From contig JAFEUB010000811.1 of assembly GCA_024529925.1 (NCBI GenBank), forward strand, positions 1,893,501-1,957,500: a stretch of DNA of 64,000 nucleotides. Direction: 5' to 3'. Below, piece by piece: positions 47,273-57,300 of this stretch. The notes beneath the pieces are model-generated. The model searched no databases and was not told the origin of the DNA. It saw only the letters and a program-made list of their open reading frames with translations. Positions within the stretch are counted from its first letter, which is position 1, and the number at the start of each line of letters is the position of its first letter. A program made the position numbers and the translations under genes. This stretch comes from Ophthalmolycus amberensis. Lineage: Eukaryota; Chordata; Actinopteri; Perciformes; Zoarcidae.

Positions 47273-48094
47273 CAGTGGTTCTCAAACTTTTTCTGTCGCG
47301 CCCCACTTTGGAGGAAGAAAATTGTTCATGCCCCACCGCCCCAACAAAATTGTAACAAAATGGTCTATGTTGAATTTTTATTGAAACAACATTTTGTGAC
47401 TCCTCCATCTGTGCTTTTTCAAATAATAGAATAAAGAAAATTGCAATAACTTTTCAGTAAACCAGATTGCTCCATCAGACAAAAACAAATAAAATGTGCA
47501 ATCACTTTGTTAGAACAATGCAAATGAAGTTATATCTGTGCAAAAAAGAAATACAATTTGCCAAAAAATAGCTTATTGCAATTGGCTGCAATTAACCTGT
47601 TTTGCACTCAACATCTTTTCAAGATAACAATAAAGTGCAACCTGTGAAAAACTAAACAAAACAAGTTTCATACTATCCGCAGCTAGTTTTCAGACATAAA
47701 ACACAGACTGGTCTCTCCTCATCTCCTACTGCGTTCACTGTGAAACCCAGAGCAAGATAGGCGTCATCATATTTTCTTCTTGGCTGCTTGCTGTTCGTCT
47801 TGGATGCATCGCTTGCGTTACTTTTCTGTTCCCGCCTGCCAAATGTCTCTTCATTTGGAACACTAAGCCACACATGTGAGTCGCCAAGGATCATGGCCGT
47901 CGCGCATGCGCAAGCTTAACCTGTTAACGGCGTAACGTAAACATTTACACGAAAGTACAGGCATTTCGCCATGTATTTATTAATTACTTTAAAAAAAACT
48001 AAAAAAATCTTTTTTTTTTTTAAATACAAAAATTCTGCATTTCCCCCTGCGCCTGTAATACCACCGGGCGCGCCCCATAGTTTGAGAACCACTG
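47273..48094 (-). mobile_element. Non-autonomous hAT transposon with 8-bp target duplication
   Basis: The 822-bp element has perfect 16-bp terminal inverted repeats (CAGTGGTTCTCAAACT). It is flanked by an identical 8-bp direct repeat GGTTATGC (47265-47272 and 48095-48102), the hallmark length for hAT. It keeps a piece of transposase 5' coding sequence on the minus strand (47673-47894) but no catalytic domain. It is a deletion derivative of a Buster/Charlie-like element and must have been moved by a transposase made elsewhere. Confidence 0.9.
47673..47894 (-). pseudogene. N-terminal fragment of a hAT transposase
   Basis: The minus-strand frame carries PRRKYDDAYLALGFTV and then GDEERPVCVLCLKTSCG. 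The R-K-Y-D-x-x-Y-L-x-x-G-F-T pattern followed by a C-x2-C zinc-finger start is typical of the BED-like N-terminus of ZBED5/SCAND3-type hAT proteins. The second half of the finger and all of the catalytic core are missing. The ATG shown is inside the element. Confidence 0.7.
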
Positions 48095-49435
48095 GGTTAT
48101 GCTATGTGTGTGTGTCTCTCCTGATCATGCTCATTCTCTCCAACTGTGCCAAATCACCTGCCCCTGGCTTTTCCCTCTACAAAGCCCACTCATCTCCACT
48201 CACCTGCCAGCAATCCGCTCATCACCCCTCACATACTTATACTCCCCTGCTTGCCCTGTGCCAGTGCCAGATTATCATTTGTTCATTTTCCCTCCCCGTG
48301 GACTCTTCGCTCTCCTGTGGTTATTCCCTAGTGTTGACCCTCTGCGCCCCACGGTTTGTGCCTGTGCTTTTTGTGACCAAGCCCTTTTGTGACTTTGCCT
48401 TTTATTTTCAGTTTGGATTTTTCTCACTCCCTATTGGAGTTGATTTTGGTTTCTAATTTTGTCAGCTTGATGCCCAGTAAAAAGCCTTGCATCACACCTC
48501 CCCTTGTGTCCTGTGTCTAAGTCTGCGCCTGAGTCTCTGCTCCACTCCTAAACCCACACGGTAAACCGTGAACCGTCACAAGAGATTAGTAGCCAATTAG
48601 TCTGAAATAACCAACCAACCAACATGACCCTGTGGGTTGGTTGTCATCTTGTTCTCACCAACATTTTGAGTCATCAGCTGGCACAGGTATGTATACCTAT
48701 CGCCAAGTAAATGACAAACTGAACTGAGCACTGAGCGCAACGGAGCACGTCGTCTCATCTCGATAGGAAGAGAGCTTGTTATCTGTTAGCAGCCGGTGCA
48801 CAGCAGAGTCCTGCCATGTGTTTGGCTAACAGCTAACGGGGCTAATACAGTTAGAGCTAACAGCTAATGGGGCTATTTCAGGAATTTCTTCCAGAAGCTG
48901 GCTGCAGACAGGAACTCTCTTCTTGGATTGGGGAAGGCTCTGATGGTTGCCCTGATGGTAAAACACAATTCAGAAAACACAACATTTTACAAAACACTTG
49001 TAATGGGAAAATATGTTTTAGTATCATGGAAAGTTTTAAAAGATGTACCACTGAAAGAGAAAGTGAGGAACACAGACACTGACAAAACACAGCAGTCTCC
49101 TGCAGAAGAAGTTCATCAATTTATGAGCCTGGTGTCCTGTTTGTCTTTTAGCTTATCACACGCTCCCACACAAGAACGGGAAATGAAGACACACTGTCTT
49201 CTTTGTCTGTGTGGCAAGTTTGAGACAGACCTTGAAACCGTAACTTGTTCCCAGTTGAACGCACCTGGCAGAAACTAGATAATAAGCAGATCAAGACAGC
49301 CTGTGTACGAAGTGAAAATACTTTTATGTCTGATATTTTAAGTATATCCTACATTGTGGTGTTACTTATTTTAATCAATTAGCAAACTTAAAACAATGGA
49401 GGCTTTGTAGTTAAACGATGATATTTCCTCCACAG

Positions 49436-49659
49436 TGACAAGTGGGTCCAGCACTTCTCCAGCTTTTGGCTGTGTATCTACAAATCTGTGTGCAGCTACT
49501 AAAAGCCTGGGTAGCCTTCCTTTCATGCAAAGCGTTGGAAGCTTAAGCAGTGGACTATCCTGTTGTGGAACCAGTTTGTGTAATACTGCCAATACAACTG
49601 CCGCCCAAACATCAACAGCTGCCGCCCAAACAACCACTACTGCCTACACAGTACCTTGA
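49436..49659 (+). pseudogene. Ly6/uPAR terminal-exon copy 3, array collapsed
   Basis: After the acceptor TTTCCTCCACAG the phase-1 exon encodes VTSGSSTSPAFGCVSTNLCA through LSCCGTSLCN, a tail of about 20 residues (AQTSTAAAQTTTTAYTVP) and a stop. It is identical over its length to copy 4 at 51702 and differs from copy 2 by a His to Tyr change near the end. No exon 4 copy precedes it: the upstream intron is cut off near 49303. Alone it cannot make a protein. It remains splice-competent in phase with the donor of mucin exon 4. Confidence 0.65.
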
Positions 49660-49780
49660 TCTGCACTCTACTATTTTTGATTTGTTTTTTGCACTTTTGA
49701 AAATACGTTTATATATAATATGGATATTTATTGCAGTGGTTTAGTGTAATGTAACTACGGTCTGGTTTTTACACCTGTCT

Positions 49781-49786
49781 AATAAA
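49781..49786 (+). terminator. Poly(A) signal behind terminal-exon copy 3
   Basis: AATAAA in the same ACCTGTCTAATAAAGC context, 122 bp after the stop. Confidence 0.5.
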
Positions 49787-51701
49787 GCTTTTCTGATGTT
49801 TGAGAATAGTGTATAGCTTCTGTGGTGTTTTTATCCAAATGGCCAACAATAATGAACTAAAGACAAATGTGAAGCCACTTTAATGATTTATTAAAAAAAA
49901 TGAAGGTAGGCTTACTGGCATGGGGAGCAAGTACGAAGAGAAGTGAAAGAGAATCCACAGGTGAATGTGAACGGCAGGTGACTAAGACAGGTGGAAAAGT
50001 CAAAGAGCATCTGGTGGACAGTTGTGGAATGGCAATGACTGCAAGGTGTTCAAGAAATGTAAGAGCCTGAAGTGGGAACAGCAGAATGGAGTGGCAGAGA
50101 AGCCGAGGTAGTGACAATGTTATACCCGTCATACTGTCTTACTTGTTGAATCATTATTGTGTTCAAAATATGACAACTATTGTTTAGTGGTGGTATGTAG
50201 GAGTGGCAACTCTATTGCCTGCAAACTGTATTTTAGAGAAAGATTGAATTGCAAATGTTTGACTAAAAAGTTAACCTTTATAATAAAGAATGCACTTCCA
50301 AAGACCAATCTGACTTCAAAATGACAGTACAATACCTCAAATTCAGAAACTTCATGTTTATACAGACTATTTGTAAATGGGATTGACAGAAGACCCCCTC
50401 TGGGATTCACTCGGATTATATCAGAACATCCTCTTACCAATACATTCTGGAATACATCTCCACTCACCTGCCGGCAATCCGCTCATCACCCCTCACATAC
50501 CGGTACTTATACTCCCCTGCTTGCCCTGTGCCAGTGCCAGATTATCATTTGTTCATTTTCCCTCCCCGTGGACTCTTCGCTCTCCTGTGGTTATTCCCTT
50601 GTGTTGACCCTCTGCGCCCCACGGTTTGTGTCTGTGCTTTTTGTGACCAAGCCCTTTTGTGACTTTGCCTTTTATTTTCAGTTTGGATTTTTCTTACTCC
50701 CTATTGGAGTTGATTTTGGTTTCTAATTTTGTCAGCTTGATGCCCAGTAAAAAGCCTTGCATCACACCTCCCCTTGTGTCCTGTGTCTAAGTCTGCGCCT
50801 GAGTCTCTGCTCCACTCCTAAACCCACACGGTAAACCGTGAACCGTCACAAGAGATTAGTAGCCAATTATTGTGAAATAACCAACCAACATGACCCTGTG
50901 GGTTGGTTGTCATCTTGTTCTCACCAACATTTTGAGTCATCAGCTGGCACAGGTATGTATACCTATCGCCAAGTAAATGACAAACTGAACTGAGCACTGA
51001 GCGCAACGGAGCACGTCGTCTCATCTCGATAGGAAGAGAGCTTGTTATCTGTTAGCAGCCGGTGCACAGCAGAGTCCTGCGATGTGTTTGGCTAACAGCT
51101 AACGGGGCTAATACAGTTAGAGCTAACAGCTAATGGGGCTATTTCAGGAATTTCTTCGAGAAGCTGGCTGCAGACAGGAACTCTCTTCTTGGATTGGGGA
51201 AGGCTCTGATGGTTGCCCTGATGGTCAAACACAATTCAGAAAACACAACATTTTACAAAACACTTGTAATGGGAAAATATGTTTTAGTATCATGGAAAGT
51301 TTTAAAAGATGTACCACTGAAAGAGAAAGTGAGGAACACAGACACTGACAAAACACAGCAGTCTCCTGCAGAAGAAGTTCATCAATTTATGAGCCTGGTG
51401 TCCTGTTTGTCTTTTAGCTTATCACACGCTCCCACACAAGAACGGGAAATGAAGACACACTGTCTTCTTTGTCTGTGTGGCAAGTTTGAGACGGACCTTG
51501 AAACCGTAACTTGTTCCCAGTTGAACGCACCTGGCAGAAACTAGATAATAAGCAGATCAAGACAGCCTGTGTACGAAGTGAAAATACTTTTATGTCTGAT
51601 ATTTTAAGTATATCCTACATTGTGGTATTACTTATTTTAATCAATTAGCAAACTTAAAACAATGGAGGCTTTGTAGTTAAACGATGATATTTCCTCCACA
51701 G

Positions 51702-51925
51702 TGACAAGTGGGTCCAGCACTTCTCCAGCTTTTGGCTGTGTATCTACAAATCTGTGTGCAGCTACTAAAAGCCTGGGTAGCCTTCCTTTCATGCAAAGCG
51801 TTGGAAGCTTAAGCAGTGGACTATCCTGTTGTGGAACCAGTTTGTGTAATACTGCCAATACAACTGCCGCCCAAACATCAACAGCTGCCGCCCAAACAAC
51901 CACTACTGCCTACACAGTACCTTGA
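51702..51925 (+). pseudogene. Ly6/uPAR terminal-exon copy 4, array collapsed
   Basis: Identical in reading frame to copy 3, with the same acceptor, phase, ten-codon domain closure and YTVP end. It arose by the 2.27-kb tandem duplication and is followed by AATAAA at 52047-52052. Function as an alternative last exon is possible but unproven. Confidence 0.65.
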
Positions 51926-52046
51926 TCTGCACTCTACTATTTTTGATTTGTTTTTTGCACTTTTGAAAATACGTTTATATATAATATGGATATTTATTGC
52001 AGTGGTTTAGTGTAATGTAACTACGGTCTGGTTTTTACACCTGTCT

Positions 52047-52052
52047 AATAAA
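52047..52052 (+). terminator. Poly(A) signal behind terminal-exon copy 4
   Basis: AATAAA in ACCTGTCTAATAAAGC, 122 bp after the stop at 51925. Confidence 0.5.
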
Positions 52053-52475
52053 GCTTTTCTGATGTTTGAGAATAGTGTATAGCTTCTGTGGTGTTTTTAT
52101 CCAAATGGCCAACAATAATGAACTAAAGACAAATGTGAAGCCACTTTAATGATTTATTAAAAAAATTAAGGTAGGCTTACTGGCACGGGGAGCAAGTACG
52201 AAGAGAAGTGAAAGAGAATCCAGAGAATCCACAGGTGAATGTGAACGGCAGGTGACTAAGACAGGTGGAAAAGTCAAAGAGCATCTGGTGGACAGTTATG
52301 GAATGGCAATGACTGCAAGTTGTTAAAGAAATGTAAGAGCCTGAAGTGGGAACAGCAGAATGGAGTGGCAGAGAAGCCGAGGTAGTGACAATGTTATACA
52401 CGTCATACTGTCTTACTTGTTGAATCATTATTGTGTTCAAAATATGACAACTATTGTTTAGTGGTGGTATGTAGA

Positions 52476-53233
52476 GTTCTCCATGTGTGTCCTGGTGTTC
52501 TCATGTTTCCTTACCTCCTCATCCCTCACTCCTGTAACTGTCCGTCCTGGATCTGTCCCCGTTGTTTTAAAAAGCTAAATAAATGATTAGCATGACGTCA
52601 TCCAGCTAGCCAAACCTGTCTGGTGTACAGCTAGTACAGAAGCTTCGCATGTACTGCTTCCCTTTCCCGCGAGTCTGCTGTCTGATTGTGAGGTCAAGCT
52701 GATCTGATATCAGCTCTTTGGCTGCAGAATCTCCGCCAAAGTTCTCCTCTCAAACGGGTCTTGGAGGAGGAGTGCTCGCGCTGGCGCTCGCGCGTAGAGA
52801 CTTCTCCTGACGAGAACGCGCAGCTGTGGGCCAGATCGTTCTGGCCCACAGCTGAATCTATTTGAGGGCGCTGATTGGCTAAATTGTATGTCACTCATTT
52901 ATATCTTGAATCAGCAATTGGCTAAACTGCTTCATAGACCCGTCTTTTTTGGGCCAAAACGATCAAGCCCCCCTAGCTGCGCGTTCTCAGACGTGTCGTG
53001 CACACAGGCGCAGAGCACGAGCAGACGAGCACACAGGTGGAGAGGACGAGCAGGAAAAGCATATATTTTGCGCAGATATCATAATTTACACACATTACTG
53101 GGTACATTCCACAGTTCAAAAACACAAATATTGACAATTTGTAGAATTTATGATTATTATAATAATTTTTTTTTTTTTGTGTGACTCATGGTGGGGCCAT
53201 GCCCCATGGCCCTCTATTGACCAGCCGCCACTG
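52476..53233. mobile_element. Palindrome-rich element with a DNA-transposon-like end
   Basis: This segment interrupts the duplicated sequence. Its right end GACCAGCCGCCACTG is, on the minus strand, a CAGTGGCGGCTGGTC terminus as found on hAT-like fish elements. No matching left terminus was found. Inside are a perfect hairpin (52821-52854), a longer inverted pair (52809-52848 with 52951-52992) and two ATTGGCTAAA sequences. No transposase frame is present. It may be composite. Confidence 0.4.
52821..52854. repeat. Perfect 15-bp palindrome with 4-nt loop
   Basis: CAGCTGTGGGCCAGA, loop TCGT, then the exact reverse complement. A diverged inverted copy of the same region (AGAACGCGCAGCT and GATCGTT parts) lies at 52951-52992. 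Confidence 0.95.
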
Positions 53234-53462
53234 AACAAGAGTATAATGTGGTCGTAAAAAAGAAGTAGAGAACAAGAAAACTTGATAAAAAATCTTTTCA
53301 GAAGGCAGAATGGAGTGAAGAGTAACATCCAAAGAAGAAATAGTCATTTAATTGTACAATGTAAGAATTAAGTATTTCAACATTACTATCTTGTCAATAT
53401 TAAAAGATTCAAAAAGGTCTGTGAAGATTTGTTTACATTATGGTTTTCAAAGTGACAAAAGA

Positions 53463-53674
53463 GATGAGCTGTAAAAATGGGATCGCACCCAATCCCTGAG
53501 GTTGTTACACATTCATCTGTCATCTATTCACCGCCTGTACATGCAGTATAAAGTCGAGCAGTGCTGATAAGGTGTAGTATCACCTTCAAGGATACATAAT
53601 CTATAGTATTTACCTGTTCATCCTGATAAAGCTCATCTTTTATCTGACTCTCATCTGGGCACTCTCCAGTACAG
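53463..53674 (+). pseudogene. Copy of the mucin promoter and exon 1, start codon lost
   Basis: The segment from GTAAAAATGGGATCGCACCC through AAGGTGTAGTATCACC matches 21527-21723. The exon 1 equivalent is 53623-53674, exactly 52 nt, with an intact donor (ACAG then GTAACT). The start ATG has become CTG and the second codon AAG has become ATA. The remaining codons still read as a signal peptide (LTLIWALSSTG). No copies of exons 2-4 follow. The next Ly6 piece on this strand is the dead exon at 59002. Confidence 0.75.
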
Positions 53675-54033
53675 GTAACTCTAATAAACGTACAATATAG
53701 TTCAAGCTAATTACTACATGTCAGATCTGGAAAATCAATCGTGGAGGAAAGTAATCAAGTAAATGTATTGAACTTTACAGAACAATTTTAATATTGTTAT
53801 CATTTGTTACTGATGTTACATAGGAGAGGTATATTTAGTATATTAAACTACGGCTACCGTACTAATAGGTCACACAAACTGCACTACTACATTTATATAA
53901 CCATAATAGTGACTCTTTACTTAATCTCCCACTGTCACGGGAGTTCACAGTTAGGACCCAATAGCAAGACCACAGGAGACAGAAGTTGGTATGAACAGGT
54001 TTTATTTAGCCTGAATAAGGACAGGACAGAAAG

Positions 54034-54310
54034 GCGTGATGTCCCGTGGCTCGACACCAGAGAGTAGGCAGATCGACGGTGTGAGTCCCGTGGCTCGACA
54101 CCGGAGGGCTTGTAGCTTGACGGCGTGATGTCCCGTGGCTCGACACCAGAGAGTAGGCAGATGGACGTTGTGAGTCCCGTGGCTCGACACCGGAGGGCTT
54201 GTAGCTTGACGGCGTGAAGTCCCGTGGCTCGATACCAGAGAGTAGGCAGATCGACGGTGTGAGTCCCGTGGCTCGACACCGGAGGGCTGGCAGCTTGAAG
54301 GCGTGTGTAG
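54034..54310. repeat. 44/45-bp minisatellite inside the LTR
   Basis: Two alternating unit types share CCCGTGGCTCGACACC. One carries AGAGAGTAGGCAGATCGACG, the other GGAGGGCTTGTAGCTTGACG. The CCC starts are at 54043, 54087, 54132, 54176, 54221 and 54265, giving 44- and 45-bp spacing and an 89-bp higher-order period. Confidence 0.9.
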
Positions 54311-54317
54311 TCCGTTT

Positions 54318-57300
54318 GTTATGTTATGTTAAGTTTATTTTATTTGATATGGACATCACAGTAGCATTAGAATTGTAACATACATTTATGCACAAAGCCC
54401 AGATGCACTGTGTTAAGTGTTTGTAGCGAAATGCTAATTTACAACACCTGTCCACAGGAGGCCTTTTTAAAGAAGTTAAAATAGAAAATAAAGAAGTTAA
54501 AATAGAAAATAAAAGAAAAAATATATCCACAAATACAGACACAGATACATACACAAATACATAGAGATACATACATAAAGTGCAAGTGTGTTTACAGGAG
54601 TGTTAGGTGTGAGAACAATGTTGTTTCTCTTTTAGCCATGATTTAATACCTCTATTAAAAACATTAAAATTTTGTTGCATTTTCAACTCAGTTGGTAGAC
54701 AGTTCCAGTTTTGCTCCTTTAACAGAGAAGACTGATTGTCCAAATGAGGTTTTGCGCAATGCAATGCGACAGTTCCCGTTTGCTGAGGCCCGTGTGTTCA
54801 CTCTGCTGGTGTGCTGCTGTCGTATAACAAATTCATTAAGCAGGGAAGGAGCATGACCATGTAGGCATTTAAAAATAAGCTTTAGGTTGGAATAGTTTAT
54901 AAAGCTTTCAAAGCTGAACATATTGTGTTTCTCTAAGATCTGACAATGGTGCCACCTCATTGGTTTTGGGACATAATTTTTAATGTCTGGTTATACAGTG
55001 ATATGATGGGTTGTATGGTTGATTGTGAGGCTTGTGACCAGGTAGTGATGCAGTATGATAGGTGTGAGAATATCATGGCGTGCATGTAGAGCTGAGCTGT
55101 ACTGAATGGCAGATATTTTCTGATGAATCTGAAGCAGTTGAGATTTGATTTAACCTTTTTGCTGATATTACACACTTGTTTATCAAATCTTAGATGAGAG
55201 TCTAAGATGATTCCTAAGTACTTCACATTGTCAACCTCACTGATGACCTCATTCTTTATTTCTACCATAAAACTTGCATATTCGGGTCGTTTACGTTGAA
55301 AAACAAATTGAAACTGTTTTTTTTACATTCAGTGTTAAGTGAGAGGACTCAAGCCATTGCGATACAGAATGTAATGATTCAGTAAGCTGGTCAGCGGCCT
55401 TGCTAGATGTTCTGGCAGATGTATAAATAACTATCATCAGCATACATCTGGCAGCCAACCCCAGGACAGCTCTCAGGTAGGTCGTTGATATACATGCTAA
55501 ATAGCACAGGACCTAGAACTGACCCCTGGGGTATCCCCATGCTATTGGCACGGATGGTGGACTTTTCCCCATTGACTCTCACACATTGTACTCTTCCCCT
55601 GAGGTACGAGTCAAATCATTGTGAGGCATGATCAGAAAATTGGAATTTGTGAAGTTTGGACATCAGCACACTGTGGTTAACAGTATCAAAAGCCTTTTTT
55701 AAGTCTAAGAAAACTGCTCCCACAGCATGACCTTTATCCAAAAGTCCTTTTATTTTCTCAATTAGATGGCAGTTTGCAGTCTCAGTTGAATGTTTGGGTC
55801 TGAATCCAAATTGTTGTTGATACAGTAACTGATTTGTCTCTAGATGTATTATGAGTTGCTCTGCTACAATTTTTTCCAGTATCTTGGAGACAACTGGGAG
55901 GATGGCGATGGGTCTGTAATTGCATGTCAAGTCTTACTCACCAGATTTAAAGATTGGACTGATAACGGCTGTTTTCCAGGTCTCTGGGAAGGTTCTTGTT
56001 TTAATTGACAGGTTCACAAGGTGTGTTATTGGCTCAAGTAGTTGGGTTCTGTAGTTCTTTATCATTGCAAAATCAAGATTATTGATGTCCTTGGCATTTG
56101 AGTTACTGAAGTGACTCATAATTTTGCTTACTTTTTCAAGGTTAACTTCTTTGATGTAAAATTGATTTTGAGTGTTCTGGTCCACCGTGTTAGGTGTCAG
56201 TTCTACTGGTTTAAAATTGTTTGCGAGTTCCTGTACTGAGTCTACAAAAAAAGCATTGAATTAATTTGCAATTGTTGCATTATCAGAGATAGGTTTGTTA
56301 TTTATTCTCAGTTCCTTTATTCTCTGATACTTATGGGTGTTTGAGTTGGTTAAACAATTAATGTGCTTCCAAAATTTGGAACTACTACCCTTAGCCTCTT
56401 GTATAAGTTTTGAGAAGTAATTCATCTTAGCTTTGCGTAGCTCGGTGACAACTTTGTTTCTTAGGCCTGTATAAATGAGATGATCAGTATCAGTCTTTGT
56501 GGCTAGAGACCTTTTGAGGGCGAAGTCACGTTTTTTCATGAGTTGCCAGTTATCTTGACCAAGCCATGGAAGTGAGCTCCTTTTAGGGCTGCTCTTCCAT
56601 GTTTTAGTGTATCTGTCAATTAAACCATTAATAGCCGTCATGAAATGATCACAGCAAGTGTTCAAATCATGTGTTTCTGTTACTGTATCCCAGTTCATTT
56701 GCGTCAGTTCTCTTTCAAAGTCTGCCAATTTACATTTTGGAATCCCTGATTTTACAGATTTCATGTCATTCTTGGTATGATGAACCAGTCGTTTCTTGGT
56801 CAGCTTTCCAACAACCAATGTCATATTATGATCTGATAGGCCTGTAATCAGATTGTATGTTTTAGTTATTCTTTCTGTCCTGTTTGTGAACACAAGGTCA
56901 ATCAGAGTTTTACTTTTTCTTGTTATTCTTGTGGGTTTATCAATCAGTTGTTGGTAATTGAATTTTGTCGTTATTGTTTTTAATTTCCGTTTAGCACCTT
57001 TATCCATCCAGTTGATATTGTAATCCCCAAACAAAATACTTTCAGAACAATGATTACATATTGCGAGAAGTTTTTTCAGTTCATCATAAAAGCTGATGTC
57101 ATGTGAAGGTGGTTTGTACAGAACGACAACATTGAAATTCATCTGGGGTGAAATAACAATATTCAGTCCCAGGCATTCAAGATTACAATCCAGTTGTATT
57201 TGTCCATTTAAAATTCTCTCTAATATATATCATAACTCCTCCTCCTCTCCCTATTGGTCTGTCTTTCCTAAAGCAAGTGTATCCTGGAATATTTATTAAG

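Larger units (their letters stand above)
47254..48580 (+). mobile_element. Solo LTR (gypsy type) split by a hAT insertion
   Basis: The LTR starts TGTCACGGTTGGGTTATG and ends GTGAACCGTCACA. Flanks are AGATA on the left and AGAGA on the right. The empty paralogous site at 6474-6486 reads GCAGAGATTAG, showing that a 5-bp target (AGAGA) was duplicated and one copy later mutated. The hAT element at 47273-48094 interrupts it 19 bp from its left end. Without the insertion it is about 500 bp long. Confidence 0.8.
48191..50454 (+). repeat. Unit 1 of a 2.27-kb tandem duplication
   Basis: The unit begins inside the solo LTR (CATCTCCACTCACCTGCC) and runs through the GCTAACAGCTAA block, the terminal-exon copy at 49436 and its flank. 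It ends at CATTCTGGAATA. Unit 2 follows head to tail at 50455. The two are nearly identical, including a 117-codon frame at 48928-49278 and 51194-51544, so the duplication is recent. Confidence 0.85.
50455..52475 (+). repeat. Unit 2 of the 2.27-kb tandem duplication
   Basis: The unit starts abruptly at CATCTCCACTCACC (equivalent to 48191), so its LTR part (50455-50850) lacks the left end and the hAT element. It ends at GGTATGTAG (52475), where unrelated DNA begins, so the right end is shortened. Confidence 0.85.

Noticed and set aside
48928..49278. 117-codon frame, identical at 51194-51544
   Set aside because: Identity is explained by the 2.27-kb tandem duplication. The sequence is low in recognisable motifs and overlaps the repeat block seen elsewhere without this frame.
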